Origin: Bacillota bacterium
GTDB taxonomy: Bacteria > Bacillota > Limnochordia > DTU087
Reading direction: 5' to 3'
DNA: 36,422 nt
NCBI GenBank assembly: GCA_012798695.1
Contig: JAAZMR010000042.1
Coordinates: forward strand, 1-36,422
Notes under the pieces: generated by a model
Databases searched by the model: none
The model's input: only the letters and a program-made list of their open reading frames with translations
Told to the model about the DNA's origin: nothing
Shown: positions 5,611 to 13,671 of the stretch, piece by piece
How positions within the stretch are numbered: position 1 is the first letter of the stretch
Layout of the letters: each line of letters starts with the position of its first letter
Made by a program: the position numbers and the translations under genes

Positions 5611-8457
5611 ATGGAGAGATTGAACCGTTACGTAGTGGAGCATCCCTGGTTGTTCATTGGCATCAATGTCGTGATCACTCTGATCTTTGCCGGTTTCGCC
5701 TCTGGTTTGATCATCGATGATGACATGATGAACTATCTGCCAGAAAATGACCCGGTAGTGGAAACCTTTCAAGAGGTTGGTGATCTTTTTCAAGGCAATG
5801 CGGTAGGAGTAGTCATGGTGGAAACTGATAATGTTTTTACCAATGAAGCACTACAGCATATTGGCAGCCTCACTGATTTATGCACCCGTGTGGAAGGAGT
5901 CAGTTCCGTAGTCAGCCTGACTAATGTCATGGATATGCGCCCTGATGGTGACATGTTGCAGGTGGAAAGCTTAGTAGAAGAAAATCGGACATATTCAGAT
6001 GGTGAGCTGGCTGACCTCAGAGAATACGTCATGGGTAAGGAGATGTATGCCGGGAATCTAGTCTCTGAGGATGGACGCTTTAGTCTCATCATGGTCAAGT
6101 TGGCATCAGACGCTGACAACAAGACCGTTATTGCGGAGCTGGAGGAGATCATAGACAAGACAGATGGCGGACAGTTTCGACACTATCGGACAGGGACTCC
6201 CTTTGTTGCGGTTGATGGTGATCGCTCGGCCAAGAATGATCTACGCAACCTACTGCCAACAGTGATTTTCTTGGTTGTGGCAGTGCTATTCTTGACTTTC
6301 CGGACAGTGAGGGGAACGGTGATCCCCGCAGTAGCGGTGGTTGTGTCCGTTGTTTGGGCTATGGGCCTTTTAGCTTTGACAGGCCAGGATCTGACTACTG
6401 TAGGTATAGCCATTCCCGTGCTGCTGATTGCGGTGGGAAGTGCGTATGGAATCCATGTGATGAGTGAATACTATGCCACGGTCCGCAGTGAAGAAACCAA
6501 GAAAGAGGACCTAACTCAGGCCATGAATCAGGTAGGTATGCCTATATTTCTATCCTGTTTGACCACCATCGCCGGTTTTGCCTCTCTTGTCACTGCCGAT
6601 CTGTCTCCGATCAAGCAATTTGGCCTTTATACGGCCTTTGGTGTCTTGGCAGCTTTCATTACGGCCTTTACTCTCATACCTGCCTTATTGGCAGTACTGA
6701 GATATCGTCCGGGAGTGCTGCGGGAAAAGAGCACCTCGGCCCGGTTTGCCAATATGGCGAGTGGCATTTTCCGCAACCGAGCAGCAGTAATAACTGTGGT
6801 CGCCATTATTGTCATAGCTGCTATTAGTCAATTCCCGAGACTCACCTTTGATACTGATTTAGCTGGATTCTTTAGGCCCAAAAGCCCAACTAGGATAGCT
6901 ATCGATCTGGTCAATGATAACTTTGGAGGTGCAAATCCTTTACATGTGCATATCCAGGGGGATATGAAAAGCCCATTTGTCTTAAGGCAAATGCAAGCAG
7001 TAGGGGATTTTCTCGAATCTGTAGAAGCTGTTCACCCTATTTCCTATGCCACTCTGATTGAAGAAGCTAATCACACGATCAATGGCCCGGCCCGGATTCC
7101 GGCCACCCGTAATCAGGTGGCATCTCTGGGGCTCTTTCTAGAAGGTCAAGAGCAAGTTAGAGATTACCTTACTCCAGATTATTCCCAGGGCTTGATCGTT
7201 GCCCGAGTGGCAGAGACCAAATCAACGAAGATGGCCGGTATCAATGAACAGATCCGTACCTTTTTGGATAATTTGCCCACATCGGCCTATGTGATTAACC
7301 AAGAGATCGCCTCTGGTGATCTGGCGGAGCTCGCCGAGGCAAGTCTCATAGAGAGCTTAACTGACGAAATCGCCCAACAGCTTTGGGAAAATCCGGACTC
7401 GGCCCACAAGCAGCAGGTCAGGATTGAGCTGGTTAAGCTTCTAGACTACAGTCAGCCGGTATTCGCCCAGGAGTACAAATTGGACATAGCAGATACTATT
7501 GAAGACAATCTTTCTGGTGAGAACCTCTGGTTTGAGCTGGATAACATGTCAGAGAGCCAAGAATTGGCCTGGGAGATGTTTCTCCAAGGAGCCACGGCAG
7601 AGGAACTGGCTATCGGTTGGGAAGAGGTAAATCCCACCTGTGATCCCTTCGACCTTGAAGATGCTGCTTACTTCCTCTGGGATGACCTGGACTGGATGTA
7701 CCAGACAGCGAGGCAAGCGCTGCTGCATACGGCTGCCTCCCATCTACTGGCTATGGGTAACAAAGAGCTTTCCTATGATGCTCTCGCCGGTACACTGCGA
7801 GATATCTGGGTTGACGAGGTATATGTGACCGATCTACCCGCGAGCCTGGCGAAAGACCCGGCTGTCAGACGAGATGAATTCGAAGTGCAGCTCACCGGCC
7901 CACCCGTTGTATATGAAGTAACCACCGCTCGCTTGCAGACCAGTCAGTGGAGGAGCCTGAGCATTTCCCTGGTGTTGGTGGCTTTGCTTCTGATTTTGCA
8001 GCTGCGCTCATTACCCATGGGGCTGATCGCGTGTACACCTATTGTCCTCACAGTATTGATCAACTTCGGGACAATGGCCGTCACCGGCATCCCCTTAGAT
8101 GTGGCCACAACCATGATCGCGAGTGTAGCCATTGGCACAGGTGTAGATTACTCTATCCATTTTGCCAACCGATTGCGTCGGGCCCTAGGACAGAGTGGTT
8201 CGCTCGAAGCCAGTTTGCAGCTGACTCTAGGTCAGGTGGGGAGAGCGATTACCGCCAATGCACTATCTGTAGCATTGGGCTTTCTAGTATTGACACTCTC
8301 ATCAACAGTGACTATTGCACAATTCGGCGGGCTCACTGCTCTAACCATGGTAGTCAGTGCGGTTCTGGCCTTGGTTTTCCTACCGGCACTCTATGCCGTT
8401 ACAGGTAGTGCCGACTTCATAGCTCAATCAAGGAAAAAGGAAGGTGTTGTAAGATGA
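5611..8457 (+). CDS. MMPL/RND-superfamily exporter
   Basis: The 948-residue protein is a two-fold repeated RND-superfamily transporter of the predicted-exporter (MMPL) class. These proteins move lipids or hydrophobic molecules from the inner membrane using the proton gradient. Each half has one N-terminal membrane segment, a large extracytoplasmic loop, and a block of five membrane helices. The first block starts at LLPTVIFLVVAVLFLTFRT and contains GSAYGIHVMSEY; the second contains GTGVDYSIHFANR, the family's helix-4 motif. The second loop is unusually acidic and helical. ATG 5611 follows GGAGGAGG (5592-5599) and AAGGG; two in-frame ATGs at 5584 and 5590 precede that site. It overlaps the LolA-like gene by four bases (ATGA), so the two are translationally coupled. 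Together with that gene and the barrel it resembles envelope lipid-transport operons of Gram-negative bacteria. The cargo is unknown. Confidence 0.92.
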   Translation: MERLNRYVVEHPWLFIGINVVITLIFAGFASGLIIDDDMMNYLPENDPVVETFQEVGDLFQGNAVGVVMVETDNVFTNEALQHIGSLTDLCTRVEGVSSVVSLTNVMDMRPDGDMLQVESLVEENRTYSDGELADLREYVMGKEMYAGNLVSEDGRFSLIMVKLASDADNKTVIAELEEIIDKTDGGQFRHYRTGTPFVAVDGDRSAKNDLRNLLPTVIFLVVAVLFLTFRTVRGTVIPAVAVVVSVVWAMGLLALTGQDLTTVGIAIPVLLIAVGSAYGIHVMSEYYATVRSEETKKEDLTQAMNQVGMPIFLSCLTTIAGFASLVTADLSPIKQFGLYTAFGVLAAFITAFTLIPALLAVLRYRPGVLREKSTSARFANMASGIFRNRAAVITVVAIIVIAAISQFPRLTFDTDLAGFFRPKSPTRIAIDLVNDNFGGANPLHVHIQGDMKSPFVLRQMQAVGDFLESVEAVHPISYATLIEEANHTINGPARIPATRNQVASLGLFLEGQEQVRDYLTPDYSQGLIVARVAETKSTKMAGINEQIRTFLDNLPTSAYVINQEIASGDLAELAEASLIESLTDEIAQQLWENPDSAHKQQVRIELVKLLDYSQPVFAQEYKLDIADTIEDNLSGENLWFELDNMSESQELAWEMFLQGATAEELAIGWEEVNPTCDPFDLEDAAYFLWDDLDWMYQTARQALLHTAASHLLAMGNKELSYDALAGTLRDIWVDEVYVTDLPASLAKDPAVRRDEFEVQLTGPPVVYEVTTARLQTSQWRSLSISLVLVALLLILQLRSLPMGLIACTPIVLTVLINFGTMAVTGIPLDVATTMIASVAIGTGVDYSIHFANRLRRALGQSGSLEASLQLTLGQVGRAITANALSVALGFLVLTLSSTVTIAQFGGLTALTMVVSAVLALVFLPALYAVTGSADFIAQSRKKEGVVR

Positions 8458-9233
8458 GAAAATTCCGCAGTGCATGGGCAATACTGATCTTGGTGGTGAC
8501 TATCATATTGGGAACTACCTTAGCGGCGATGGCCATAACGGGTCAAGACGTAGTGGATCGAGTAAAAGATGAGTATGGCGATTTTCAGAGCCAAGTGGTG
8601 ACCATGAAGATCAGGACTTATGATGGGGCAAGCCTGGTGACAGATCGGGAAGTTGTCCTCCTGACTCAAAAAAGTGGTGATGTGGAGAGATCCTTAGTCA
8701 AATTCCAATCCCCTAAAGATGTCGAGGGAGTGGGTCTACTTGATCAGGGTGAAGAGGTCATGTACATGTATCTGCCAGAATTTCATAAGGTGCGTAGAAT
8801 CGCCGGAAGTGCCAAGCAGGGGAGCTTTATGGGAACAGATTTCACGTACAATGACCTGAGCTTTATCAATTACGATACATCAGATTATGCAGCCAAACTA
8901 CTAGACGAAACTGATGAAATATGTGAAGTGGAGCTGCGTGAGAAGAACCCGAAGGATGCGAGCTACGAGAAGGTCCTGATGACTGTTCGCAAAAGCGATT
9001 GGTTTCCCATTAAGGTGGTTTTCTACAATACCGATGGCAAGCTGCAAAAGGAGCTTACAGCTTATGATGTAACAGCTTACGGCAAGTACAGATATCCTCA
9101 GAAGCTGGTCATGGTCGATATCTTGGCCAATCATAGAACAGAGATCCTTGTTGGTGAGCCAGAGTTTGATCGGGAACTGGCTGATGATATTTTTACAACC
9201 CGTACGCTCCAGAGAAAGAGAATCCGGTATTAG
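8454..9233 (+). CDS. LolA-like outer-membrane lipoprotein-sorting protein
   Basis: The 259-residue exported protein has a signal peptide ending in AAMA (about residue 27) followed by a LolA/LolB-type half-barrel domain. The family marks are SLVKFQSPKDVEGVGLL, MYMYLPEFHKVRRIAG and SFMGTDFTYNDLSF, typical of the COG2834-type lipoprotein-sorting proteins encoded beside MMPL exporters. It should bind a lipid or acyl group in the periplasm and pass it between the MMPL pump and the outer membrane. There is no lipobox cysteine at the cleavage site, so it is likely soluble or anchored by its uncleaved helix. It starts inside the MMPL stop codon. Such a protein makes sense only with an outer membrane or a comparable envelope compartment. 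Confidence 0.88.
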   Translation: MRKFRSAWAILILVVTIILGTTLAAMAITGQDVVDRVKDEYGDFQSQVVTMKIRTYDGASLVTDREVVLLTQKSGDVERSLVKFQSPKDVEGVGLLDQGEEVMYMYLPEFHKVRRIAGSAKQGSFMGTDFTYNDLSFINYDTSDYAAKLLDETDEICEVELREKNPKDASYEKVLMTVRKSDWFPIKVVFYNTDGKLQKELTAYDVTAYGKYRYPQKLVMVDILANHRTEILVGEPEFDRELADDIFTTRTLQRKRIRY

Positions 9234-9262
9234 CACACAGTGCCTGAGGAGGGGGATAACAC

Positions 9263-10630
9263 ATGCGCAAACATTTGACGATAGCAGTAGTTCTGACGTT
9301 GGTCTTGGCCTCAGTAGGGGGCGTCCAGGCTGCTGATGTAGGTGGTGAGTTAATCGGTGAGTTGCGGGTACTGACTAAAGAAGATAAACCCTTGGAAGAC
9401 GCCGTGGCTTCTCTGGCTGTTAAGACCGATATAGAAGGAGAGCTAGGTGAGGGCGGTGAGTGGAAGCTGGGCCTAGATATTCGTCTAGATAAGGCTTTGA
9501 GTCTATTCCGAGACGAAATCTGGGATGCTGATCACACCGATGATGCTGAGGATCACATTGCTCTCGAGTTAGATGAAGCCTATCTTAACCTTTACTCGAT
9601 CTCTGGCGAACCTTTGGATCTGAGATTGGGGAAGCAATATGTGGATGTGGGTGTTGGTGATGGGATTACTGTATTTAGCCTGACCAGGCCGGTCGCAGCT
9701 AATTTCATTGATCAACTGCAGAATACTCGGGCCGTGACCGGTGTACGCGCGGACTATTATGCTGATGATGTAAGTATCACGGCTTTCCTGCAGCCACGCT
9801 TGACACCTACGCAGACCGGTAGGCGGATTGAGGCTGTCTATGGTCAAGTGGAGCAAGCAGCACTCTTATCCTTGGTTCCGCCCGAGGTGGCGCAAATGGG
9901 CATCAATCCTGCCGAGATGACCATCATCCCCGATATTCATAAAGAGGTACCCACCTATGATGACGATGGTATGGGCATCACTCTCAAGGCATCTCGTCTA
10001 CTAGGTACCTTTGATGTCGGTGTTGTCTACCAAAAGGGGTATGCATCAACTCCTATCATAAGAGACTTTGACTTTCTGCTGGATCCGTCTACGCAGTCTG
10101 CTCGGATAGAGCTCACACAGGGCTATTTGCCACTGCAAAAAGTGGGATTAACTGCAGAGGGTGCTTGGCAAGATGCTGGTATCTGGGGAGAGGTAGCGTA
10201 TAATATTCCCAAGGAAGGTTTCTTCTCATCTAAGATGGACACAGAAGCGCTTCCGGAGGAATATCGTTTTAATAGCGACAAGCATGTGACGGGTCTAGTG
10301 GGTATGGACTACTTCTGGGAGAACGGGGTATATATCAATGGGCAGATCATCCATGGATTTCCCCAGGAAATCACCAAGAGTATGGTTAATACCTATCTGA
10401 CTGGCGATATCTACCAAGATTTCCTAAATAACAGGCTTAGGTTAGAGGGCAGGCTGGTATACTGCTTTGATGACCAAGGCTGGATGATTATGCCAGAGGC
10501 TGTTTACCAATTGGATGCCAATAAGAAGTGTTTTGGCAAACTAGCTTTCCCCGGTGGTGACGAACAGTCTCTTTTCCGCCAGATGGAGGATCTAACTCAG
10601 GTACTGGTTGGGATTAGTATCAGTTTCTAG
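9263..10630 (+). CDS. Outer-membrane beta-barrel (porin-like) protein of the MMPL operon
   Basis: The 455-residue protein has a signal peptide ending in VQA (about residue 23). It then shows long stretches of alternating polar and hydrophobic residues with acidic turns, for example DLRLGKQYVDVGVG and GTFDVGVVYQKG. It ends in VLVGISISF; a C-terminal phenylalanine on an amphipathic strand is the usual signal for Bam-dependent insertion. In layout it resembles the DUF1302-type porins found beside MMPL and LolA-like genes in Gram-negative bacteria, though I cannot confirm that family by eye. AGGAGGGGG at 9246-9254 precedes the ATG. It is the third gene of the operon and is followed by a strong hairpin. 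Function inferred: outer-membrane exit or acceptor for the exported lipid. Confidence 0.82.
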   Translation: MRKHLTIAVVLTLVLASVGGVQAADVGGELIGELRVLTKEDKPLEDAVASLAVKTDIEGELGEGGEWKLGLDIRLDKALSLFRDEIWDADHTDDAEDHIALELDEAYLNLYSISGEPLDLRLGKQYVDVGVGDGITVFSLTRPVAANFIDQLQNTRAVTGVRADYYADDVSITAFLQPRLTPTQTGRRIEAVYGQVEQAALLSLVPPEVAQMGINPAEMTIIPDIHKEVPTYDDDGMGITLKASRLLGTFDVGVVYQKGYASTPIIRDFDFLLDPSTQSARIELTQGYLPLQKVGLTAEGAWQDAGIWGEVAYNIPKEGFFSSKMDTEALPEEYRFNSDKHVTGLVGMDYFWENGVYINGQIIHGFPQEITKSMVNTYLTGDIYQDFLNNRLRLEGRLVYCFDDQGWMIMPEAVYQLDANKKCFGKLAFPGGDEQSLFRQMEDLTQVLVGISISF

Positions 10631-10646
10631 TAATCAGCTGTAGTGA

Positions 10647-10676
10647 GAGCACATGGGGTTCTGTGCCCATGTGCTC
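10647..10676 (+). terminator. 11-bp hairpin after the MMPL operon, no U-tract
   Basis: GAGCACATGGG (10647-10657) pairs perfectly with CCCATGTGCTC (10666-10676) around an eight-base loop, 16 bases after the barrel stop. There is no T-run afterwards, as with the hairpin after sdpI. Confidence 0.55.
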
Positions 10677-10816
10677 CGTCACCCTCGTGGTATGCCAGCT
10701 ATTTGCTGGGGAGGAAGAGTGACTCCCACTACAACTATGCTCAAGTGGACAAGTCTCACCTACCAGAATAGGGGAAGCATATTAGGGCCAGCCATGATGA
10801 AGGGAGTACCGGGTAA

Positions 10817-11428
10817 ATGAAGAACCGCCGGCAAGAGATTCTAAGCAAGGCTCGGGAGATGTTTTCCCAGAGGAGCTTTCATGCTGTTAGCCTTGAGGAC
10901 ATTACCCGATCATTGGGTATGGGTAAGTCCACGATGTACCACTATTTTGCTACCAAGCATGAACTATGGACCGAAGTCATTAAGGACACAGTGGCCGGTT
11001 TATACAGGTTCGTGTTGACCCATGTGGCTGCCGATGAGTCTTACGATACCCAGATCTTTCAGTTGGTTAGCTCTATCCTTACTTATTTCGAAGGCAATCG
11101 TGATGGTTTCCTATTGCTCTTGCGCGAGCGCATGGATTTTCTTGATCTGGAGTCCATCCGAGAGCAGTTTGATACTCAATTTTGGGCTGAATATGATCGC
11201 TTTATGGACCATTTCCGAGACACGATAGAAGCCGGCCAGCGAGCCGGTTGGTTTACGCCTGTTGATCCTACAGTAATTCTAGCTAGCATCTTTGGCACGA
11301 TTAATGCAGCTGCCTTGTCTACTATGGTAACCAATCCCGAAAAAGACCTTACAGACCTAATCGATGGATGTTATGAAGTGATTATGGGCGGAATTTCTGA
11401 GCCCAGGCAGGCACATGATCAAAGGTGA
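10817..11428 (+). CDS. TetR/AcrR-family regulator, likely repressor of the MMPL operon
   Basis: The 203-residue protein has a classic TetR N-terminus: helix-turn-helix residues about 20-45 (FHAVSLEDITRSLGMGKSTMYHYFATKHEL), with the recognition helix around GMGKSTMYHYF. An all-helical ligand-binding and dimerisation domain follows. It comes after the MMPL, LolA-like and barrel genes on the same strand, separated by 186 bases that hold a hairpin. The 16-base TetR-like palindrome on the operon promoter at 5564-5579 is its most likely target; no second copy is seen before its own gene. Ligand is unknown, perhaps a lipid or hydrophobic compound. ATG 10817 has a modest ribosome binding site (GAAGGGAG, then CGGG). 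Confidence 0.9.
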   Translation: MKNRRQEILSKAREMFSQRSFHAVSLEDITRSLGMGKSTMYHYFATKHELWTEVIKDTVAGLYRFVLTHVAADESYDTQIFQLVSSILTYFEGNRDGFLLLLRERMDFLDLESIREQFDTQFWAEYDRFMDHFRDTIEAGQRAGWFTPVDPTVILASIFGTINAAALSTMVTNPEKDLTDLIDGCYEVIMGGISEPRQAHDQR

Positions 11429-11530
11429 AGAATGAACAAGCAGGATTAAGCCATGGAAATGGCGTACAAAATATAGGGAGAGCAGTTAACAATTCTCACT
11501 GTATAGTATCCTAAGTGGAGGGACGAAATA

Positions 11531-12823
11531 ATGAATGAAGCTCAGAAACGCAAAGCGGGAGAGATCCTTCGCCAGTATAGAGGAGACTCCTATACCTTTG
11601 GCCTTGGTGTCCTGGATAAGGTAGGAGAATATGCCGCTGATCTGGGTAAGACCGCTATGGTGATCGCCAATCCGGCGGATTGGTTGAAACCCACTGTGGA
11701 TCAGGTGATCGCTGCTTTGCAGCAAAACGGGGTGAAATTGGCTCCGGATTATGTCGTACGTGACGCAGCCCCCAATGCACCTCGGGAGGATGTCTATCGC
11801 CTGGAGACATATATCCTGCATTTCCAACCAGATGTGATTGTCGTCATTGGCGGTGGCAGCAGTATTGATGCAGCCAAGTCTGCCAACGTACTGGCTACCC
11901 TGGGGACATATGATGCGGATATCGAGAGGTATTTTGGTACCGGTGAGGTGACTAAGGCGCTCCAGGCCACTGGTAAAGAGCTGAAACCGTTAATTGCCGT
12001 GGCGACTGCAGCTAGCTCCGGTGCCCACTTGACCAAGTACTCCAATATCACTGATCTGACCGAAGGTCAGAAGAAGCTAGTCGTCGATGATGCCATTGTA
12101 CCCCTAAAAGCTGTCTTTGATTATTCGCTAACGAAGACAATGCCCAAAGGGTTTACTGCTGATGGAGCCCTCGACGGTGTAGCACACTGCTTAGAAGTCT
12201 TCTATGGTGCTTCTGAGGAGACCTTTGACAGTATTAAGGAAGTAGCACTATTAGGCATCGAACTGGTAGTCAGTAATCTAGAAAAAGTCATGGCTAACCC
12301 CAGTGATGAGGCTGGCAGAGAAGCATTAGGGCTAGCCACCGATCTGGGCGGCTATGCCATCATGATCGGCGGTACCAATGGTGCGCATCTAACCAGCTTT
12401 TCGTTGGTTGATGTTACCAGTCACGGCCGAGCCTGTGCTTTGATGAATCCGTATTATACGGTGTTCTTTGCACCAACGGTAGAAAAGCAGCTGCGGCTGG
12501 TAGGAGACATCTACAAGCGTGCAGGGCTGATCACTGAGGATCTTGATAAGTTATCCGGCAGAAAACTAGGAGAAGCAGTGGCTAGTGGCATGGTGGAGCT
12601 TAGCCGTCGAATTGGATTCCCCACCAAGCTTACAGACCTCGAAGGCTTTACCGATGAGCACATCGAACGGGCACTGACCGCCGCTAAGAATCCGCAGTTA
12701 GACATGAAACTCAAGAACATGCCGGTACCCTTGAGTGCCGATTTGGTCGATGAGTACATGGGGCCGATCCTGCAGGCAGCTAAGGTCGGAGACTTTAGCC
12801 TAATCAAGAACATGAAGAGCTAA
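11531..12823 (+). CDS. Iron-containing (group III) alcohol dehydrogenase
   Basis: The 430-residue NAD(P)-dependent dehydrogenase belongs to the Fe-ADH superfamily, which interconverts alcohols or diols with aldehydes or ketones. The nucleotide-binding GGGSSIDAAK is followed by the metal-binding C-terminal domain: DGVAHCLE (Asp215, His219), NGAHLTSFS (His286) and TSHGRA (His298). These match the usual Asp-His-His-His iron ligands. It is somewhat longer than the typical 380-400 residues. The start ATG follows GGAGGGA with correct spacing. It is monocistronic: 102 bases separate it from the TetR gene and a strong terminator follows. Its substrate cannot be inferred from context. Confidence 0.92.
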   Translation: MNEAQKRKAGEILRQYRGDSYTFGLGVLDKVGEYAADLGKTAMVIANPADWLKPTVDQVIAALQQNGVKLAPDYVVRDAAPNAPREDVYRLETYILHFQPDVIVVIGGGSSIDAAKSANVLATLGTYDADIERYFGTGEVTKALQATGKELKPLIAVATAASSGAHLTKYSNITDLTEGQKKLVVDDAIVPLKAVFDYSLTKTMPKGFTADGALDGVAHCLEVFYGASEETFDSIKEVALLGIELVVSNLEKVMANPSDEAGREALGLATDLGGYAIMIGGTNGAHLTSFSLVDVTSHGRACALMNPYYTVFFAPTVEKQLRLVGDIYKRAGLITEDLDKLSGRKLGEAVASGMVELSRRIGFPTKLTDLEGFTDEHIERALTAAKNPQLDMKLKNMPVPLSADLVDEYMGPILQAAKVGDFSLIKNMKS

Positions 12824-12826
12824 TCC

Positions 12827-12893
12827 CCAATTACATCGTAATTGGCTGAGCGCCTAAGGCTTGCCTCGGTTGATGCAAGTCTTGGGCTTTTTT
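12827..12893 (+). terminator. Rho-independent terminator after the alcohol dehydrogenase
   Basis: A small hairpin CCAATTAC/GTAATTGG (12827-12834 with 12838-12845) is followed by a 13-bp stem, 12852-12864 with 12875-12887 (two G-U pairs), and then TTTTTT at 12888-12893. The second stem plus T-run is a classic intrinsic terminator. Confidence 0.92.
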
Positions 12894-13015
12894 ATACCTC
12901 CCATAGAAACTAACCTTACTGGTCATGTATTTGTCCCGTAGTAGTCACAAAATGGCCACAATTAAATTCTATACTTACGGTGTGACAGAGTTCCATCACG
13001 ATGGGAGGTTAACTT

Positions 13016-13519
13016 ATGCAGAAGAAGATAATCGTCTTGGCTTTAGTAGTTGTATTGACTCTGGGTATAGGGCAAGGTGTGTTGGCTTTTGGCCCAGGTC
13101 TTGGCCTGGGTGGGGCAGTAGGCAGGCGCGCCTGCGTGCGGGGAACACAGGCCGCCCGTGAACTGGAAATTACTGATGAGCAACAGCAGCAGCTTTCCGA
13201 ACTGCGTTTACAGTACCTGGAGAAGACACAGGATTTGCGCTTAACACAGGAAAAACTCGGAGTGGAATTGCAGGCCCTATGGTCCGCGGATGAGCTGGAC
13301 GCAGAGGCGATCGCTGCTAAGGAGGCAGAATCGGCTAAGGTCAGGGTCAAGTTAGTAGAAATACGGCGGGAGTTGCAGAGCGCAATAGAAAAAGTCTATA
13401 CAGCGGAACAGCTAGAAAAGCTAAAGGCACAGCCTGGGAACCAAATGGACTGTAAGGGTGATCGGGGCAGGGGCATGCGGCAGAAAAGGTTCCTCGGCGG
13501 CCGTGGCGTAGAATCCTAG
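13016..13519 (+). CDS. Spy/CpxP-like periplasmic protein
   Basis: The 167-residue exported protein has a signal peptide ending in VLA (about residue 24), then a glycine/arginine-rich linker and an all-helical domain. Two LTxxQ-like motifs are visible: EITDEQQQQLSELR and VYTAEQLEKLKA, the hallmark of the Spy/CpxP/CnrX/ZraP group of periplasmic chaperones and metal or stress sensors. The C-terminus is basic and has a single Cys-containing stretch (QMDCKGDRGRG). The ATG at 13016 follows GGGAGG. It stands alone between two terminators. A possible -10 box TATACT lies at 12970-12975 without a clear -35, hinting at an alternative sigma factor. It is more typical of bacteria with a periplasm. Confidence 0.8.
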   Translation: MQKKIIVLALVVVLTLGIGQGVLAFGPGLGLGGAVGRRACVRGTQAARELEITDEQQQQLSELRLQYLEKTQDLRLTQEKLGVELQALWSADELDAEAIAAKEAESAKVRVKLVEIRRELQSAIEKVYTAEQLEKLKAQPGNQMDCKGDRGRGMRQKRFLGGRGVES

Positions 13520-13548
13520 TCCGGGACAATTGTTCCAGAACTCTACAG

Positions 13549-13578
13549 GCAGGTAGGTGTAAACCTATCTGCTTTTTT
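13549..13578 (+). terminator. Rho-independent terminator after the Spy-like gene
   Basis: GCAGGTAGGT (13549-13558) pairs with ACCTATCTGC (13563-13572) across a GTAA loop, followed by TTTTTT (13573-13578). Confidence 0.93.
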
Positions 13579-13671
13579 ATCTGCACAATCAGTGTATGTG
13601 AGGAAAACGGGATATTTTTCCGATAGAACTGAAGAGATATTCTTGCTTGTGATATTTACCACCAATTAACA

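Noticed and set aside
11486-11507. TTAACA and TATAGT before the alcohol dehydrogenase
   Set aside because: Only ten bases separate the boxes, too short for a sigma-A promoter.
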